Shown: in pieces, positions 52,150 to 61,172 of the stretch | Position numbering within the stretch: the stretch's first letter is position 1 | Layout: each line of letters begins with the position of its first letter | Assembly: GCF_900230225.1 (NCBI RefSeq) | Contig: NZ_OCNH01000002.1 | Coordinates: forward strand, 993,844-1,057,843 | Direction: 5' to 3' | Source: Spirosoma fluviale | GTDB taxonomy: Bacteria > Bacteroidota > Bacteroidia > Cytophagales > Spirosomataceae | Length of the DNA stretch: 64,000 nucleotides | Program-made: the position numbers and the translations under genes | Notes under the pieces: model-generated | The model's input: the letters and a program-made list of their open reading frames with translations, nothing else | The model's database searches: none | What the model was told of the DNA's origin: nothing

Positions 52150-54276
52150 ATGCCCTTCTTCTTGCAATCGTTCCGGGTTACCAACTTCAGATCAATCGTT
52201 GACTCGGGCGAGATAAATATTAACGATTGTACCTGTTTGGTTGGCACCAACGAGTCGGGAAAAACGAACTTGTTGATAGCCCTTCAAAAGCTGAATCCAT
52301 CGAACGGCGAGTTGATCGTTCCGTTGACTGATTACCCCCGGAAGCAATACGTAACCTTCGATACCAGCTCGGGGAAAGAGCCCTTTATTCGGGCGACATT
52401 CAAGCTGGATGAGTCCGTTACGGCTCAAATGGGGGCAAAGCTGGGGTATAGCAACGAACTTCTGTCGGTTGTGGAGGTGGCCCGGTACTACAACGGGCGG
52501 TATGAGGTGAACTTCCCGGGTTCGTTTTTAGGGCAGTACCCCAATAAATATATTCATTCTCTATTAACTAACTTTTACGAACAATACCTGACGAGCGACC
52601 TCATTACGCGGGATAAGGAGGAAATCTCGCAGGACCTTCGGGAGTTTATCGAGCGATTGATTGCGCTTCTGCCGGAGTCGGGCAGTTTAGGCGAGTACGA
52701 TGTGTACAACCTGATTTCTCAGCTGGACGAGTTCATAACCGTTAAATACTCCCGGCGGCAAACGTTCCGGCTTTTTGTTGACGAACAACTAAAAACACCC
52801 CTCGAAAATATTGCCCGGCTGCTTACTCATAAACGTATTGTGCTGACCCCGAATCAGCAACAACTGTTTATCGATCAGCTGCCGAGGTTCGTTTATTACA
52901 CGGATTACGGCAATCTGGACGCCGAAATTTACCTGCCTCACGTTATTCAGAACAGTACCCGACAGGACCTGGGCTTTAAGGAACGGGCCAGAGTCAGAAC
53001 GTTGAAGGTGCTGTTCGATTTTGTTCAGCTCAAACCCGAAGAAATTCTGGAGTTAGGCTCGGAGATAAGTCAGACAAAGGTCATTACCCGCGATTCGTAC
53101 GGGCGCATCGACAGTACAGTCGTTGAAACGGCACTCGAAAACACAGTCGATCAGGAACGGGAGAATAAAAAGAAACGGGAGGTTATTCTTCAGGCCGCTT
53201 CGGCTCAGCTCACGAAAGCCTTTCAGGACTGGTGGCGGCAGGGAAACTACCGCTTCCGGTTCCAGGCCGATGGCAATCATTTCAGGATCTGGGTGAGCGA
53301 CGAAAAACGCACCGAAGAGATCGAGCTGGATGGCCGCAGTAAAGGGCTGCAATGGTTCTTTAGCTTCTTCTTGACCTTCCGGGCCGAGCAGGCAAACGGT
53401 CATTCTAACTGTATTCTATTGCTCGATGAGCCGGGTTTATCGCTTCACCCGATTGCGCAGCAGGACCTGCTGACCTTTCTGCATTCACTTTCCCGAAATA
53501 ACCAGCTCATTTATACCACGCACTCGCCTTTCCTGATTGGCAGCCAGGAGTTGAGTAACCTTAAAATGCTGTACGTTGGGACAGACGGTAACTCGGTCGT
53601 ATCCGACGATTACCGGGCAACGGCACAGGAAGCAGAGGAGTCGTTTTACCCCATCCGGGCCGCGCTGAATCTGCGGGCATCCGAACAACTCCTGACTTCC
53701 TGTTTGCCCGTACTCGTCAACGACGTTGCCAGCCAGATTTATCTGCAACTCATAAAATCATACCTATTGCAAACGGGGGCGCATCCGGCCACAAAAGACC
53801 TGTTGTTCATACCCGTGGGCGGGATAGAGGGCGTTGAGCCCCTTACGCGGATGCTGGGCCAGCAGGTGGGCACGTTGCCCTACGTGCTGCTCGATGGAAA
53901 CGCTACTGGGCACGCCCTGGCCAATGCCTTAGTGAATACGTCGTACACCAGCTCTCCATCGCACGTAATTATACTGAGCGAGTCCGAGTCAGACGAACGG
54001 GTGCTGGAAGATTTTCTGCCCGCGAATGACCTCGCCCGGCATTTTTCGCGGATGTATCGCGGAAGACAAACCGATGATTTTGATTACATACTACTTCCTG
54101 ACCAATCCATTGTACGCCAGATGGAGCAGTTTGCACACGACAACGGCTATACGTTGGCCCTCAACTGGCGATTGACCCTGGCTGGGCAAGTGGCTAAAAC
54201 GTTCGACAAACTGGTGCCCCGCCTTCAACCCGAAACGGTTAAGGGATGGGTTGCTCTGTTTAATAAACTGGCTTGA
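52150..54276 (+). CDS. OLD-family AAA ATPase with degenerate Toprim-like C-terminus
   Basis: 708 residues. The ABC-type ATPase opens FRVTNFRSIVDSGEININD, with Walker A GTNESGKT at 32-39 and, after a long coiled insert, the signature region and Walker B CILLLDEPGLSLHP near 415-428, then the H-loop TTHSPFLI. From about 515 a Toprim-like region is expected: VLVNDVASQIYLQLIKSYLL and YVLLDGNATG. In active OLD nucleases the first motif has a Glu (LVEGxxE); here Val-Asn-Asp replaces it, so nuclease activity is doubtful. OLD proteins act in phage defence or DNA repair. It is convergent with the kinase gene at 54295. Confidence 0.85.
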   Translation: MPFFLQSFRVTNFRSIVDSGEININDCTCLVGTNESGKTNLLIALQKLNPSNGELIVPLTDYPRKQYVTFDTSSGKEPFIRATFKLDESVTAQMGAKLGYSNELLSVVEVARYYNGRYEVNFPGSFLGQYPNKYIHSLLTNFYEQYLTSDLITRDKEEISQDLREFIERLIALLPESGSLGEYDVYNLISQLDEFITVKYSRRQTFRLFVDEQLKTPLENIARLLTHKRIVLTPNQQQLFIDQLPRFVYYTDYGNLDAEIYLPHVIQNSTRQDLGFKERARVRTLKVLFDFVQLKPEEILELGSEISQTKVITRDSYGRIDSTVVETALENTVDQERENKKKREVILQAASAQLTKAFQDWWRQGNYRFRFQADGNHFRIWVSDEKRTEEIELDGRSKGLQWFFSFFLTFRAEQANGHSNCILLLDEPGLSLHPIAQQDLLTFLHSLSRNNQLIYTTHSPFLIGSQELSNLKMLYVGTDGNSVVSDDYRATAQEAEESFYPIRAALNLRASEQLLTSCLPVLVNDVASQIYLQLIKSYLLQTGAHPATKDLLFIPVGGIEGVEPLTRMLGQQVGTLPYVLLDGNATGHALANALVNTSYTSSPSHVIILSESESDERVLEDFLPANDLARHFSRMYRGRQTDDFDYILLPDQSIVRQMEQFAHDNGYTLALNWRLTLAGQVAKTFDKLVPRLQPETVKGWVALFNKLA

Positions 54277-54294
54277 ATAAGATGAGTAATGGGA

Positions 54295-56244
54295 TTAATC
54301 TGAGTAAACGAAGCCGGTTTGGTCAATGTAGACCAGCCGGTTGTTTCGTCGAACCAGCGCCAACCCTTTATGGAAACGATAGGTATGGCTGAATGCATAC
54401 GGAATAACGAGTTCGCCGGTTTGGTTAATATACCCCCATTGATCCCCCATCTGAACGGCGGCCAGCCCTTCCGAAAAGTTATCAGCATTGGTAAATTGAT
54501 ACGGAATAACCAGTTGTCCCTGCTTATTGATGTAGCCGAATAGATTGCCTTTTCGAACCAGCGCCAGTCCTTCGCTGAACGGAAATACCGCATTGAGCAT
54601 AATCTCGTCAAATTCGCATGGAATGACGAGTGCCCCCTGGTGATTGATGAAGCCTATTCTTCTCGCTTTTTTCACCGAGGCCAGCCCATCGACGAAACTT
54701 CCGGCCAAATCGAACTGGTACGGAATAACCAGGCTGCCTTCCTGATCGATGAAACCATACTGACCCTCTTTTTCGACAACGGCCAGCCCCTCCGAAAAAC
54801 CAAGTGCAAATGGTAATTCGCAGGGGATACGCAATGTTCCCGTTACATCAATAAACCCGTGGAGACCACCCAGTTTAACGTTGGCCAGGCCTTCGGAAAA
54901 ATGCCCGGCGAAGTCGAACTGCGGAGGAATGACAAGTGTACCCTGTTCATCAATGAAGCCGTATACTGCGTTTTGACGGACACAAGCTCTGCCCTCAACA
55001 AAATGCCCTACTTCGTCGTAAATACAGGGAATGCGTGACTGTCCTTCCGTGTTGATAAAGCCGTATTTGCCCAATTGCCGAACCACGGCTAAGCCCGACC
55101 GGAATTCCCGCACTTCATCAAACTGGCAATCAATGGCTAGTGTACCCCACAGGTTGCAAAAGCCCCATCGTCCCTGTTTCCGAACGGGAGCGAGTCCATC
55201 AGAAAACAAACCTACGCTTTCCCATTCGCCCGGCCCGATCTGTTCGCCCGCCTGATTGACAAATCCCCACTGTCTCTTTTGGAGATAGGGAATAAGGGTA
55301 TCCGATGGTGCGGTTAACCGGGCAGCTACTGCCACCGGTGCCGATTTTAGCGTAGGCAATAGCTCCATAAGACCCGTAATTTGTCCGGGCGGGCAATGAA
55401 TGGCGTATTCTAAAAGACCAGCCCTGGCAGAAACCGGGGCAGAGGCTAACGTCCGAAACAGATTCCATTGCTCTGCCAGAAACGGCTCCTGAACGAGATC
55501 CAGCGTGAGGAGTAAGGTGTCGGTGTCGGTGCGCAATTCCGGCAACCGGCTCAGGGCGTGGAGTTCCAGCGAAAGGGCCAGCAAGCTGAAATCGTCCAGG
55601 TTGCGGTCGAAGTGGGCGGACGTGCGGGCCGGGTGCCGGTAGGGGAGGGTGCCGGTTTCGGTCGCTTTCTGTCCGGCCAGCTCGGGCACAAAGCAACCGT
55701 CGTAATCGATCAACACCAGTTGGCCATCGGGTCGGATCAGGATATTGTCTGCTTTTAAATCGCCGTGGGCAAACGGTTGATTGAGCAACCAGCGAACCAG
55801 CTCGTCGAACCGATGGGCAAGCTGCTCAAGCTTTTGTGACTGCTGGTTGCGGCAACAGTCGGCCACATACTGGCTCAGGGTTTGCCCGTCGACCCAGGGC
55901 ATCAACACCACATCAAATTCATGTTCCTGACCAAAGCGGGTATCGACCCAGAGTTCATTGGGGTAAAGCGTAAATGGAATCAGGTAGGCCGATGGGTTCT
56001 CGGTCAGGTAGCGGCCAATGGCCCGAATCCGCTCCCGACGTCCGGCCACATCCCGCAAAAAACAGCGCAGAGCCATCTGTTTCCCCGTTTGTAGGTCGTT
56101 CATGCGAAAGACAACGGCAAAGTTTCCACTGCTGAAGTAAAGCTGGCCATCGGCTTTCCGAACCGGAACCAGGTAATTCAGCCGACTGAGCGTTTCGGTG
56201 GACAGTTCGATGGATTGTATGTATTCGCTGATGGAAGGAAACAT
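54295..56244 (-). CDS. TerY-P type protein kinase with about ten WG repeats
   Basis: 649 residues from the ATG at 56244; the frame extends into the phosphatase gene but this start leaves a five-base gap. Residues 1-230 are a kinase domain: glycine-rich strand SSGNFAVVF (38-46), catalytic loop HGDLKADN (160-167), DYDG (180-183) and TGTLPYRHPAR. The usual VAIK lysine is R60 (ALRCF). From about 345 to the end run some ten WG beta repeats with YGFI(D/N)..G and FSEGLA motifs, a likely protein-binding scaffold. It is the last gene of a four-gene operon with PP2C, VWA and J-domain proteins. Substrates are unknown. Confidence 0.88.
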   Translation of the reverse strand: MFPSISEYIQSIELSTETLSRLNYLVPVRKADGQLYFSSGNFAVVFRMNDLQTGKQMALRCFLRDVAGRRERIRAIGRYLTENPSAYLIPFTLYPNELWVDTRFGQEHEFDVVLMPWVDGQTLSQYVADCCRNQQSQKLEQLAHRFDELVRWLLNQPFAHGDLKADNILIRPDGQLVLIDYDGCFVPELAGQKATETGTLPYRHPARTSAHFDRNLDDFSLLALSLELHALSRLPELRTDTDTLLLTLDLVQEPFLAEQWNLFRTLASAPVSARAGLLEYAIHCPPGQITGLMELLPTLKSAPVAVAARLTAPSDTLIPYLQKRQWGFVNQAGEQIGPGEWESVGLFSDGLAPVRKQGRWGFCNLWGTLAIDCQFDEVREFRSGLAVVRQLGKYGFINTEGQSRIPCIYDEVGHFVEGRACVRQNAVYGFIDEQGTLVIPPQFDFAGHFSEGLANVKLGGLHGFIDVTGTLRIPCELPFALGFSEGLAVVEKEGQYGFIDQEGSLVIPYQFDLAGSFVDGLASVKKARRIGFINHQGALVIPCEFDEIMLNAVFPFSEGLALVRKGNLFGYINKQGQLVIPYQFTNADNFSEGLAAVQMGDQWGYINQTGELVIPYAFSHTYRFHKGLALVRRNNRLVYIDQTGFVYSD

Positions 56245-56249
56245 GGATG

Positions 56250-57065
56250 CTAGGATGCAATCAAGATACAGGTGTAATCGTCGACGCCAAGCAGCTGACT
56301 GGCGCGTAAAGACTGGGTATGTTGGAGGAACGCATCGGGCGAGGCCATCGCCTGCCAGAGCGGTTCCCATACCTGATCCAGGAAACTACCGGCTACGGGT
56401 TGCCAGAACGTTTGGTGCGCCTGCGCCCGGTTGCCCAGGGCCGTTGGCAACCGCCCTAGGGTTACCAGTTCATGACCGTCGCCCGCTAACGCCTGATACG
56501 CCATGAGCAGATATTGCCCCAGGGTATCGGTACAGAGCGCAAACTGAAGGCCGGACTCATGGGGCCAGCGGCCACTTCGAAAGCCCTCGGCCGGACACGG
56601 AAGCAGCCAGTTCAGCAAATAAGGGGCTTCGGCAAACTGACTCAGTGCCGGATTTGATGCCCTTAACTGCCCCGTGGCCGGGTTGAAGCACAGCACGAGG
56701 GCATCGCCATAGACTGACCAATGCAGCCATGTTTCCCGTTGATGCAGCGTTGCCAGCGTAGCGCCGGACCCTTCGTTCATAAACTTCAACTCCGTCAGGT
56801 AGTTGGCTGCGGCCCGCGCCTGATACTGATCGAAGAAACGGCCCCAGTGCGTATTCAGCCAGTCGGCCACCTCCTCAACCACGCTGAACGGCTGAGCGGG
56901 AACCTGACCGACCAAAAACCTCGCCCATTCGCCCGCGTAAATCCCCGTACCGCCCGCGCCATCCGCAACCGCCCAGATGCCGCCCTCCGTATCAACCCGC
57001 CAGGCGTCTTCGTTTTCGGTAAAAAGGGGAAACTCTTTACCTACCGATGCGTATCTGACCGTCAT
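56250..57065 (-). CDS. PP2C-family serine/threonine phosphatase
   Basis: 271 residues. Metal-binding motifs are in place: NEDAW (18-22), VADGAGGTG (33-41), GSGATL, YGDALV, and the C-terminal DDYTCILIAS. The cap region is short. It likely reverses phosphorylation by the kinase encoded five bases downstream; its start overlaps the stop of the VWA gene by four bases (ATGA), so translation is coupled. It is the phosphatase of a TerY-P-type triad. Confidence 0.9.
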   Translation of the reverse strand: MTVRYASVGKEFPLFTENEDAWRVDTEGGIWAVADGAGGTGIYAGEWARFLVGQVPAQPFSVVEEVADWLNTHWGRFFDQYQARAAANYLTELKFMNEGSGATLATLHQRETWLHWSVYGDALVLCFNPATGQLRASNPALSQFAEAPYLLNWLLPCPAEGFRSGRWPHESGLQFALCTDTLGQYLLMAYQALAGDGHELVTLGRLPTALGNRAQAHQTFWQPVAGSFLDQVWEPLWQAMASPDAFLQHTQSLRASQLLGVDDYTCILIAS

Positions 57066-58054
57066 GAGTCGGGCCGCAGCTGGTGCGAAAAGTGCTGATT
57101 ACTTTGGGTGGGGGTGCCTATGTTCATGAACTTGACCAGTGCATCCATATTGGCGTTACTGCACATGCCCACGTAGACCGGGCGCTGGTCGAGGTCGAAC
57201 AGGGAGGCTATGTCGGTATGATACGGTGGCGGCATCTCACTCGACATATCGTAAAGCAGCCGGGCGTAGGGATCGTTGCCGAGTTCACTGGCATTGGACG
57301 GAAACAGCACTGCTTTCCCGCGTTCGGGGGCAATGTGAATGTTCATGAGCAGCACATGACCATCGGGCGTGTGTAGTTGCCGGACGCGCTCGCTGCACGC
57401 CAGCAGATCCTCGTCGGTACCATCGGTGGCTACACCGTCGGTGATGTTTATGATCGTGGGCGGATATACATCTTTTCCCGCCTGGGCTGCCAGCCATTGC
57501 TGCACCAGCGATTCGGCCAGTACGAGGGCGCTTTTCATGGGTGTGCGGTGCCGGTGTACCGGCTCGATCCAGACCGGCCGTTTTTCGGTAACGGCAATGG
57601 TCCGGCCACGGATGGTCCGCTCCGTGGCGAGTTCCTCGACCCGGATGGTCGCCTGCGCCAGTTCGGCAGGACTAAGGAATGTTTTCCCGGTCATGGCTCC
57701 TGACCAGAGCAGGTTAGCTTGTTCGCTGCTTTGTCCGCCGTAACCAATGAGGGCTACATCGTAATAGTGCCGGATTTCGTCGCCCTTCTGGCAGCGGAGG
57801 AGCAGTTCAAACAGGGTTTGATTGATAATTTGGGCCACCGCCACGGCCTTGCTCACCGGTTGCTCCTGGTAGGTAGTCAGTTCATCCATCGAACCCGACT
57901 GGTCAATCAGGAACAGAAATGCCGTCGGATTTTGCCGCATGATCTGGGCCGTGTACGGGCGGTCTTTCATGGGCCGTTTAAGGGCCTGCTGCAAGGTTGC
58001 CTGTAGCGCAGGGAGTGGCAAGGTATACGGAACGGTGGGTAACAGATTCGACAT
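57062..58054 (-). CDS. TerY-like von Willebrand factor A protein
   Basis: 330 residues, no signal peptide, so cytoplasmic. The MIDAS motif is DQSGSMDE at 51-58 (DxSxS), with later TPMKSAL (Thr) and NITDGVATD (Asp). It has the TerY-specific features of a conserved HRHRTPM region and an insertion with a YDVALIGYGG strand. In TerY-P systems the VWA protein is the client or adaptor phosphorylated by the partner kinase. The gene is preceded after 27 bases by the J-domain gene and overlaps the phosphatase gene. Confidence 0.88.
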   Translation of the reverse strand: MSNLLPTVPYTLPLPALQATLQQALKRPMKDRPYTAQIMRQNPTAFLFLIDQSGSMDELTTYQEQPVSKAVAVAQIINQTLFELLLRCQKGDEIRHYYDVALIGYGGQSSEQANLLWSGAMTGKTFLSPAELAQATIRVEELATERTIRGRTIAVTEKRPVWIEPVHRHRTPMKSALVLAESLVQQWLAAQAGKDVYPPTIINITDGVATDGTDEDLLACSERVRQLHTPDGHVLLMNIHIAPERGKAVLFPSNASELGNDPYARLLYDMSSEMPPPYHTDIASLFDLDQRPVYVGMCSNANMDALVKFMNIGTPTQSNQHFSHQLRPDS

Positions 58055-58081
58055 AAGGGCCGGGGCAATGAATAGCCAAAG

Positions 58082-58792
58082 CTACGGTCTATCCAGGGAC
58101 TGAGCCAATATAGCAAGGTGTTCCTGCAAGTTTTTTTGCAGCCGGTCGAAGTGAGCAGCCTGCTCTGTCGGGCTTTGCGACATAATGACGTAGCCTTCCT
58201 GCTGCCGGAGGGTCTGGATGTCGGTTTCAAGTGCCTGTTTACGTTGGGTAAGCCGCTCTACTGCCTGTTGAAGCGCTTCGGGGTCATTGTGCAGGGTGGT
58301 TTCGTCCAGAAAGAGCAGGCCGTCCTGAAGTTGCTGCGCCAGTTGGCGCACGCCCATCAAATCCTTGCGACCATAAGCCTCGTTGAGTTGGGCTATAAAG
58401 GCCGTAGCCCGTTCTTGTTTGTCCGGCTCAGTAAAGAACAGATCGGGGTGAGCCTGGGCAACGGCCTGCCGGTAGAGTTTCCTGAGTTCGGTTTCATCGC
58501 CAACTGCATCCGGCTCAGTGGGGGTATGCGCCAGAGCTTCCTGCACCCTGTGCTGTGTTTGCTCAAAGCAGGCGCGGGCCTGGTGGGCCGCTTCTACATC
58601 GCTCCGTCGTCGGGTCTGCCCGGCTCGTCGGGTAGCAAGTTGCTCCTGTAGCTGAATGATCTGGGTGAGCAACTCGCCGAGTTGGTGGTGCAAACGCCGG
58701 TAGTACGAGTCAACGAGGGATTGAAGACGCTTCTTTTCGGCTTCGAGGGTTGCGAGTTGGGTGAGGAGGTTACTGATCGTCTGAGTATGCAT
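58082..58792 (-). CDS. J-domain-like coiled-coil protein of the TerY-P operon
   Basis: 236 residues from the ATG at 58792. Residues 5-88 form a long coiled coil (TLEAEKKRLQSLVDSYYRRL). Residues 100-146 look like a J domain: ELRKLYRQAVAQAHPDLF with HPD at 115-117 and the helix III AFIAQLNEAYGRKDL. A second coiled coil follows at about 170-235. This suggests an Hsp70 co-chaperone-like role. It is the first gene of the operon J-VWA-PP2C-kinase; a link of a chaperone-type protein to a phospho-signalling triad is the unusual point. The divergent neighbour is a secreted FG-GAP-like protein. Confidence 0.75.
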   Translation of the reverse strand: MHTQTISNLLTQLATLEAEKKRLQSLVDSYYRRLHHQLGELLTQIIQLQEQLATRRAGQTRRRSDVEAAHQARACFEQTQHRVQEALAHTPTEPDAVGDETELRKLYRQAVAQAHPDLFFTEPDKQERATAFIAQLNEAYGRKDLMGVRQLAQQLQDGLLFLDETTLHNDPEALQQAVERLTQRKQALETDIQTLRQQEGYVIMSQSPTEQAAHFDRLQKNLQEHLAILAQSLDRP

Positions 58793-58985
58793 GAATTTCA
58801 GGTTCGTCGTGAGAACCAACCGGGGCCTTACGACGAACATTTTGTCTAATTCTTCTTTGTTATAGATGACTTAAGTAGACCCTTCTTCAAATTAGGCAAT
58901 AAAAGTAAACCAGCTATTTGAAAAATATAGATGACTAGTGCAAAGGATTTACTTTTGATAATCACTAAACACGACGATTTCAGTC

Positions 58986-59642
58986 ATGAAAAAAAGAAGT
59001 ATATTAAGTCTATTATATTACGAGTTTTTGCCGGTGCTCCTGTTGCTCTTGACAACGGTATGTAACGCCCAGAGTTTAACAATACCGAAAGGATTTACAC
59101 TTCAAAAAAGCATTAAAGGTTCGGATAATCTGATACAAAAAGATTTCGATGGAGACGGTCATCCTGATTACTTTGGCGTAATAGAGCGGGGCGAAACAGA
59201 GGTTAAATTAATTTCACAATTAAGTACGCTCAAAAATAAAATCCTCCTCAGCGAATCTATCGAATTGTACAGGTGCTGTGCTTCGATGGTTCTCAAAAAA
59301 GACGTCATACAAATCACCACTGATTTCACGCCAACATTTGCTCACTACAAGTTTCGGTACGATGGCCGCTCATCTAATTTCCAGTTAATCGGATATGATG
59401 CCATAGAGGGTGGGACAACCGAGGGCGGAAGTTCCAGTTTTAATTTACTTACGAATACATACGAGAATAATTTTTCGTATTACGACCACAAGAAACAACA
59501 AGTAGTGAGTTGTCCGGCGGTTAAAGCCAAGCTAACTATTCAGAAAATCTTATTGACTGATTTTGGTCAAAAGGCCGAGCGGATGCTGAAGGGAATTAAT
59601 GAGAAATATATTCCGAGAAAGGCAGATAAATCATCAATTTAA
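58986..59642 (+). CDS. Hypothetical secreted protein with FG-GAP-like calcium motif
   Basis: 218 residues. The N-terminus has a basic start and a hydrophobic core to about residue 28 (signal peptide ending VCNAQ). One calcium-binding motif DFDGDGHPDYFGVI (53-66) is like those in FG-GAP/integrin repeats. The remainder is beta-rich with two adjacent cysteines (YRCCAS). No further domain is recognised. It is divergent from the TerY-P operon and not clearly linked to it. Confidence 0.65.
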   Translation: MKKRSILSLLYYEFLPVLLLLLTTVCNAQSLTIPKGFTLQKSIKGSDNLIQKDFDGDGHPDYFGVIERGETEVKLISQLSTLKNKILLSESIELYRCCASMVLKKDVIQITTDFTPTFAHYKFRYDGRSSNFQLIGYDAIEGGTTEGGSSSFNLLTNTYENNFSYYDHKKQQVVSCPAVKAKLTIQKILLTDFGQKAERMLKGINEKYIPRKADKSSI

Positions 59643-59948
59643 GGTTATTACATCGAGTGTTTGCATCAATGATAATAAGTATCTAAGCAGAATTGTACTA
59701 CTTAAAAGCCATTTTTTTAAAGGTAGTTTACCATGGTGGTTCGCCAATAGGATTGCTTGCTTGAAGGACATAAACGAATTGTTCAGGCAGTACGTTTCTG
59801 AAGGACCTAGACTGCCGGGAAGATCGGATTAGCCTGATTAAGCCAGACGACGTTAGTTGAATTCAGAATCAACTTAATCACAGGCTTCACCAAGCATCAG
59901 GCTTTTAAAGCTCCTGCCCAATTCACTAAAAAAACAAGTCATCACCTA
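59643..59948. other. 306-base spacer before the toxin locus
   Basis: It holds no gene I can support; a 77-codon frame at 59599-59832 overlaps the previous gene and has no coding character. No strong hairpin. Confidence 0.4.
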
Positions 59949-61064
59949 TCAAAACCGACGCCTTATTATCTCAAGCTTTCTGCTCAGTTCCGCGTGTAAT
60001 GCATTGGCTGCATTAATGTCTGAACCAAAAACCAATTGTTTCATCCAGCCAGGACTGAAAACGGGCGCGAACTCACCATTCAGTTCCGCAGTAATGAATT
60101 GACGAAGATCAGGCACAGTTTCAATTGCGAAGCACTGGCTTCGTCCTGGAACCACGGCAAAAATGGGTAAATCAATATCCCTAACAAACGGTCGACCACC
60201 CTCATCACTGTGGTGTACCATGTTACCTCCCATATAGCCCGCTCCTTGAAATCCTTGATTCAGTAGATTGCGTATCTGATGCAAACGCAGTGTCATGTTA
60301 CCTAAATGTGCATCTTCCCCAGTATTCATCACTCTATTTCTGATGTTATCTTCTAATACCGTATGTGAAACCATGCGTCTGTCTAATATATCAGGGTTAT
60401 AGTTGGCTCGTCGCGCCCAAAGCGCAAACAAGTCATAGTCTCCAGTGGTGGCTGCCCGATAATTGTCTGCAGGGATTGCGCACATTGGGTCACGCATTGC
60501 CATAACTGGCGTCCACTCGGCAACTGCCGCACCTGCGCGTACACTACAACGATCTGCAGATTTGTAAAGTACGGCCCACATTTTTTCATTAGCACCTGAC
60601 GGTCTCTCTCTCTTAAGTTTAAAGTCTAAAGATAAGCCCCATGGAGACACTCCTCGGTATGTGTAACTATCTATATCTCGATCAATAAAGGTGATGAGCC
60701 GCTGCGCTGCCAACCACTTACGCCTGTCTTCAGATATGTATAAGGGCACCTCAATGGCATTGTAATCATTAATTGCGTGCTTTAGGGCGTTGGCTTGCTC
60801 TCTTCTACCATCTTCAGTACCACCAACTTTGGTAAAGCGAGGGTCATCGAGCACAAAACCTGCCATTGGCCCCCAATTACATGACTTTGCTTTATTGTGA
60901 AAACCTTTAGAAGCGTATCCCTCAAGAATAAGCCCGGTAGCGTAAATGCCAACTGCACGAGAGCTTATAACATTACCTGTTAAGTCAGCTACAGATTGAA
61001 ATACTTTTGCATGTAATTCTGGAATACCAGTCAAATCACATGCGGCTCTGCCATACTTAATCAC
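59949..61064 (-). CDS. Edema factor / CyaA / ExoY-family nucleotidyl cyclase toxin
   Basis: 371 residues, the size of ExoY. The alignment to CyaA and anthrax edema factor is readable by eye. GIPELHAKVFQSVADLTG opens the domain, then R36, LILEGYASKGFHNKAKS with the two ATP-binding lysines K53 and K60, and NWGPMAGF. GDYDLFALW carries the metal-binding D209 and D211. TLRLHQIRNLLNQ and the catalytic-His segment MVHHSDEGGRPF (H285, E288) follow; the Asn that binds ribose in CyaA is Arg291 here. No signal peptide, pore-forming or translocation domain is seen. The family makes cAMP or other cyclic nucleotides inside eukaryotic hosts after activation by a host protein. It is flanked by transposase debris. 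Confidence 0.85.
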   Translation of the reverse strand: MIKYGRAACDLTGIPELHAKVFQSVADLTGNVISSRAVGIYATGLILEGYASKGFHNKAKSCNWGPMAGFVLDDPRFTKVGGTEDGRREQANALKHAINDYNAIEVPLYISEDRRKWLAAQRLITFIDRDIDSYTYRGVSPWGLSLDFKLKRERPSGANEKMWAVLYKSADRCSVRAGAAVAEWTPVMAMRDPMCAIPADNYRAATTGDYDLFALWARRANYNPDILDRRMVSHTVLEDNIRNRVMNTGEDAHLGNMTLRLHQIRNLLNQGFQGAGYMGGNMVHHSDEGGRPFVRDIDLPIFAVVPGRSQCFAIETVPDLRQFITAELNGEFAPVFSPGWMKQLVFGSDINAANALHAELSRKLEIIRRRF

Positions 61065-61172
61065 GATTGTAAATAAATTAAATTTTAATGTTTTTTTTGA
61101 AATTTTATTGCGTAATAATGTCGCTGAGAATATAAATGAAACTGACTTTGTAGCCGTGATCGACGGGAGTAT

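Noticed and set aside
52150..56244. OLD ATPase and TerY-P genes as a single operon
   Set aside because: They are on opposite strands and converge at 54276/54295, so at most they form a locus, not a transcript.
59599..59832. 77-codon frame downstream of the FG-GAP-like gene
   Set aside because: Overlaps the end of the previous gene in another frame and has no supporting feature.
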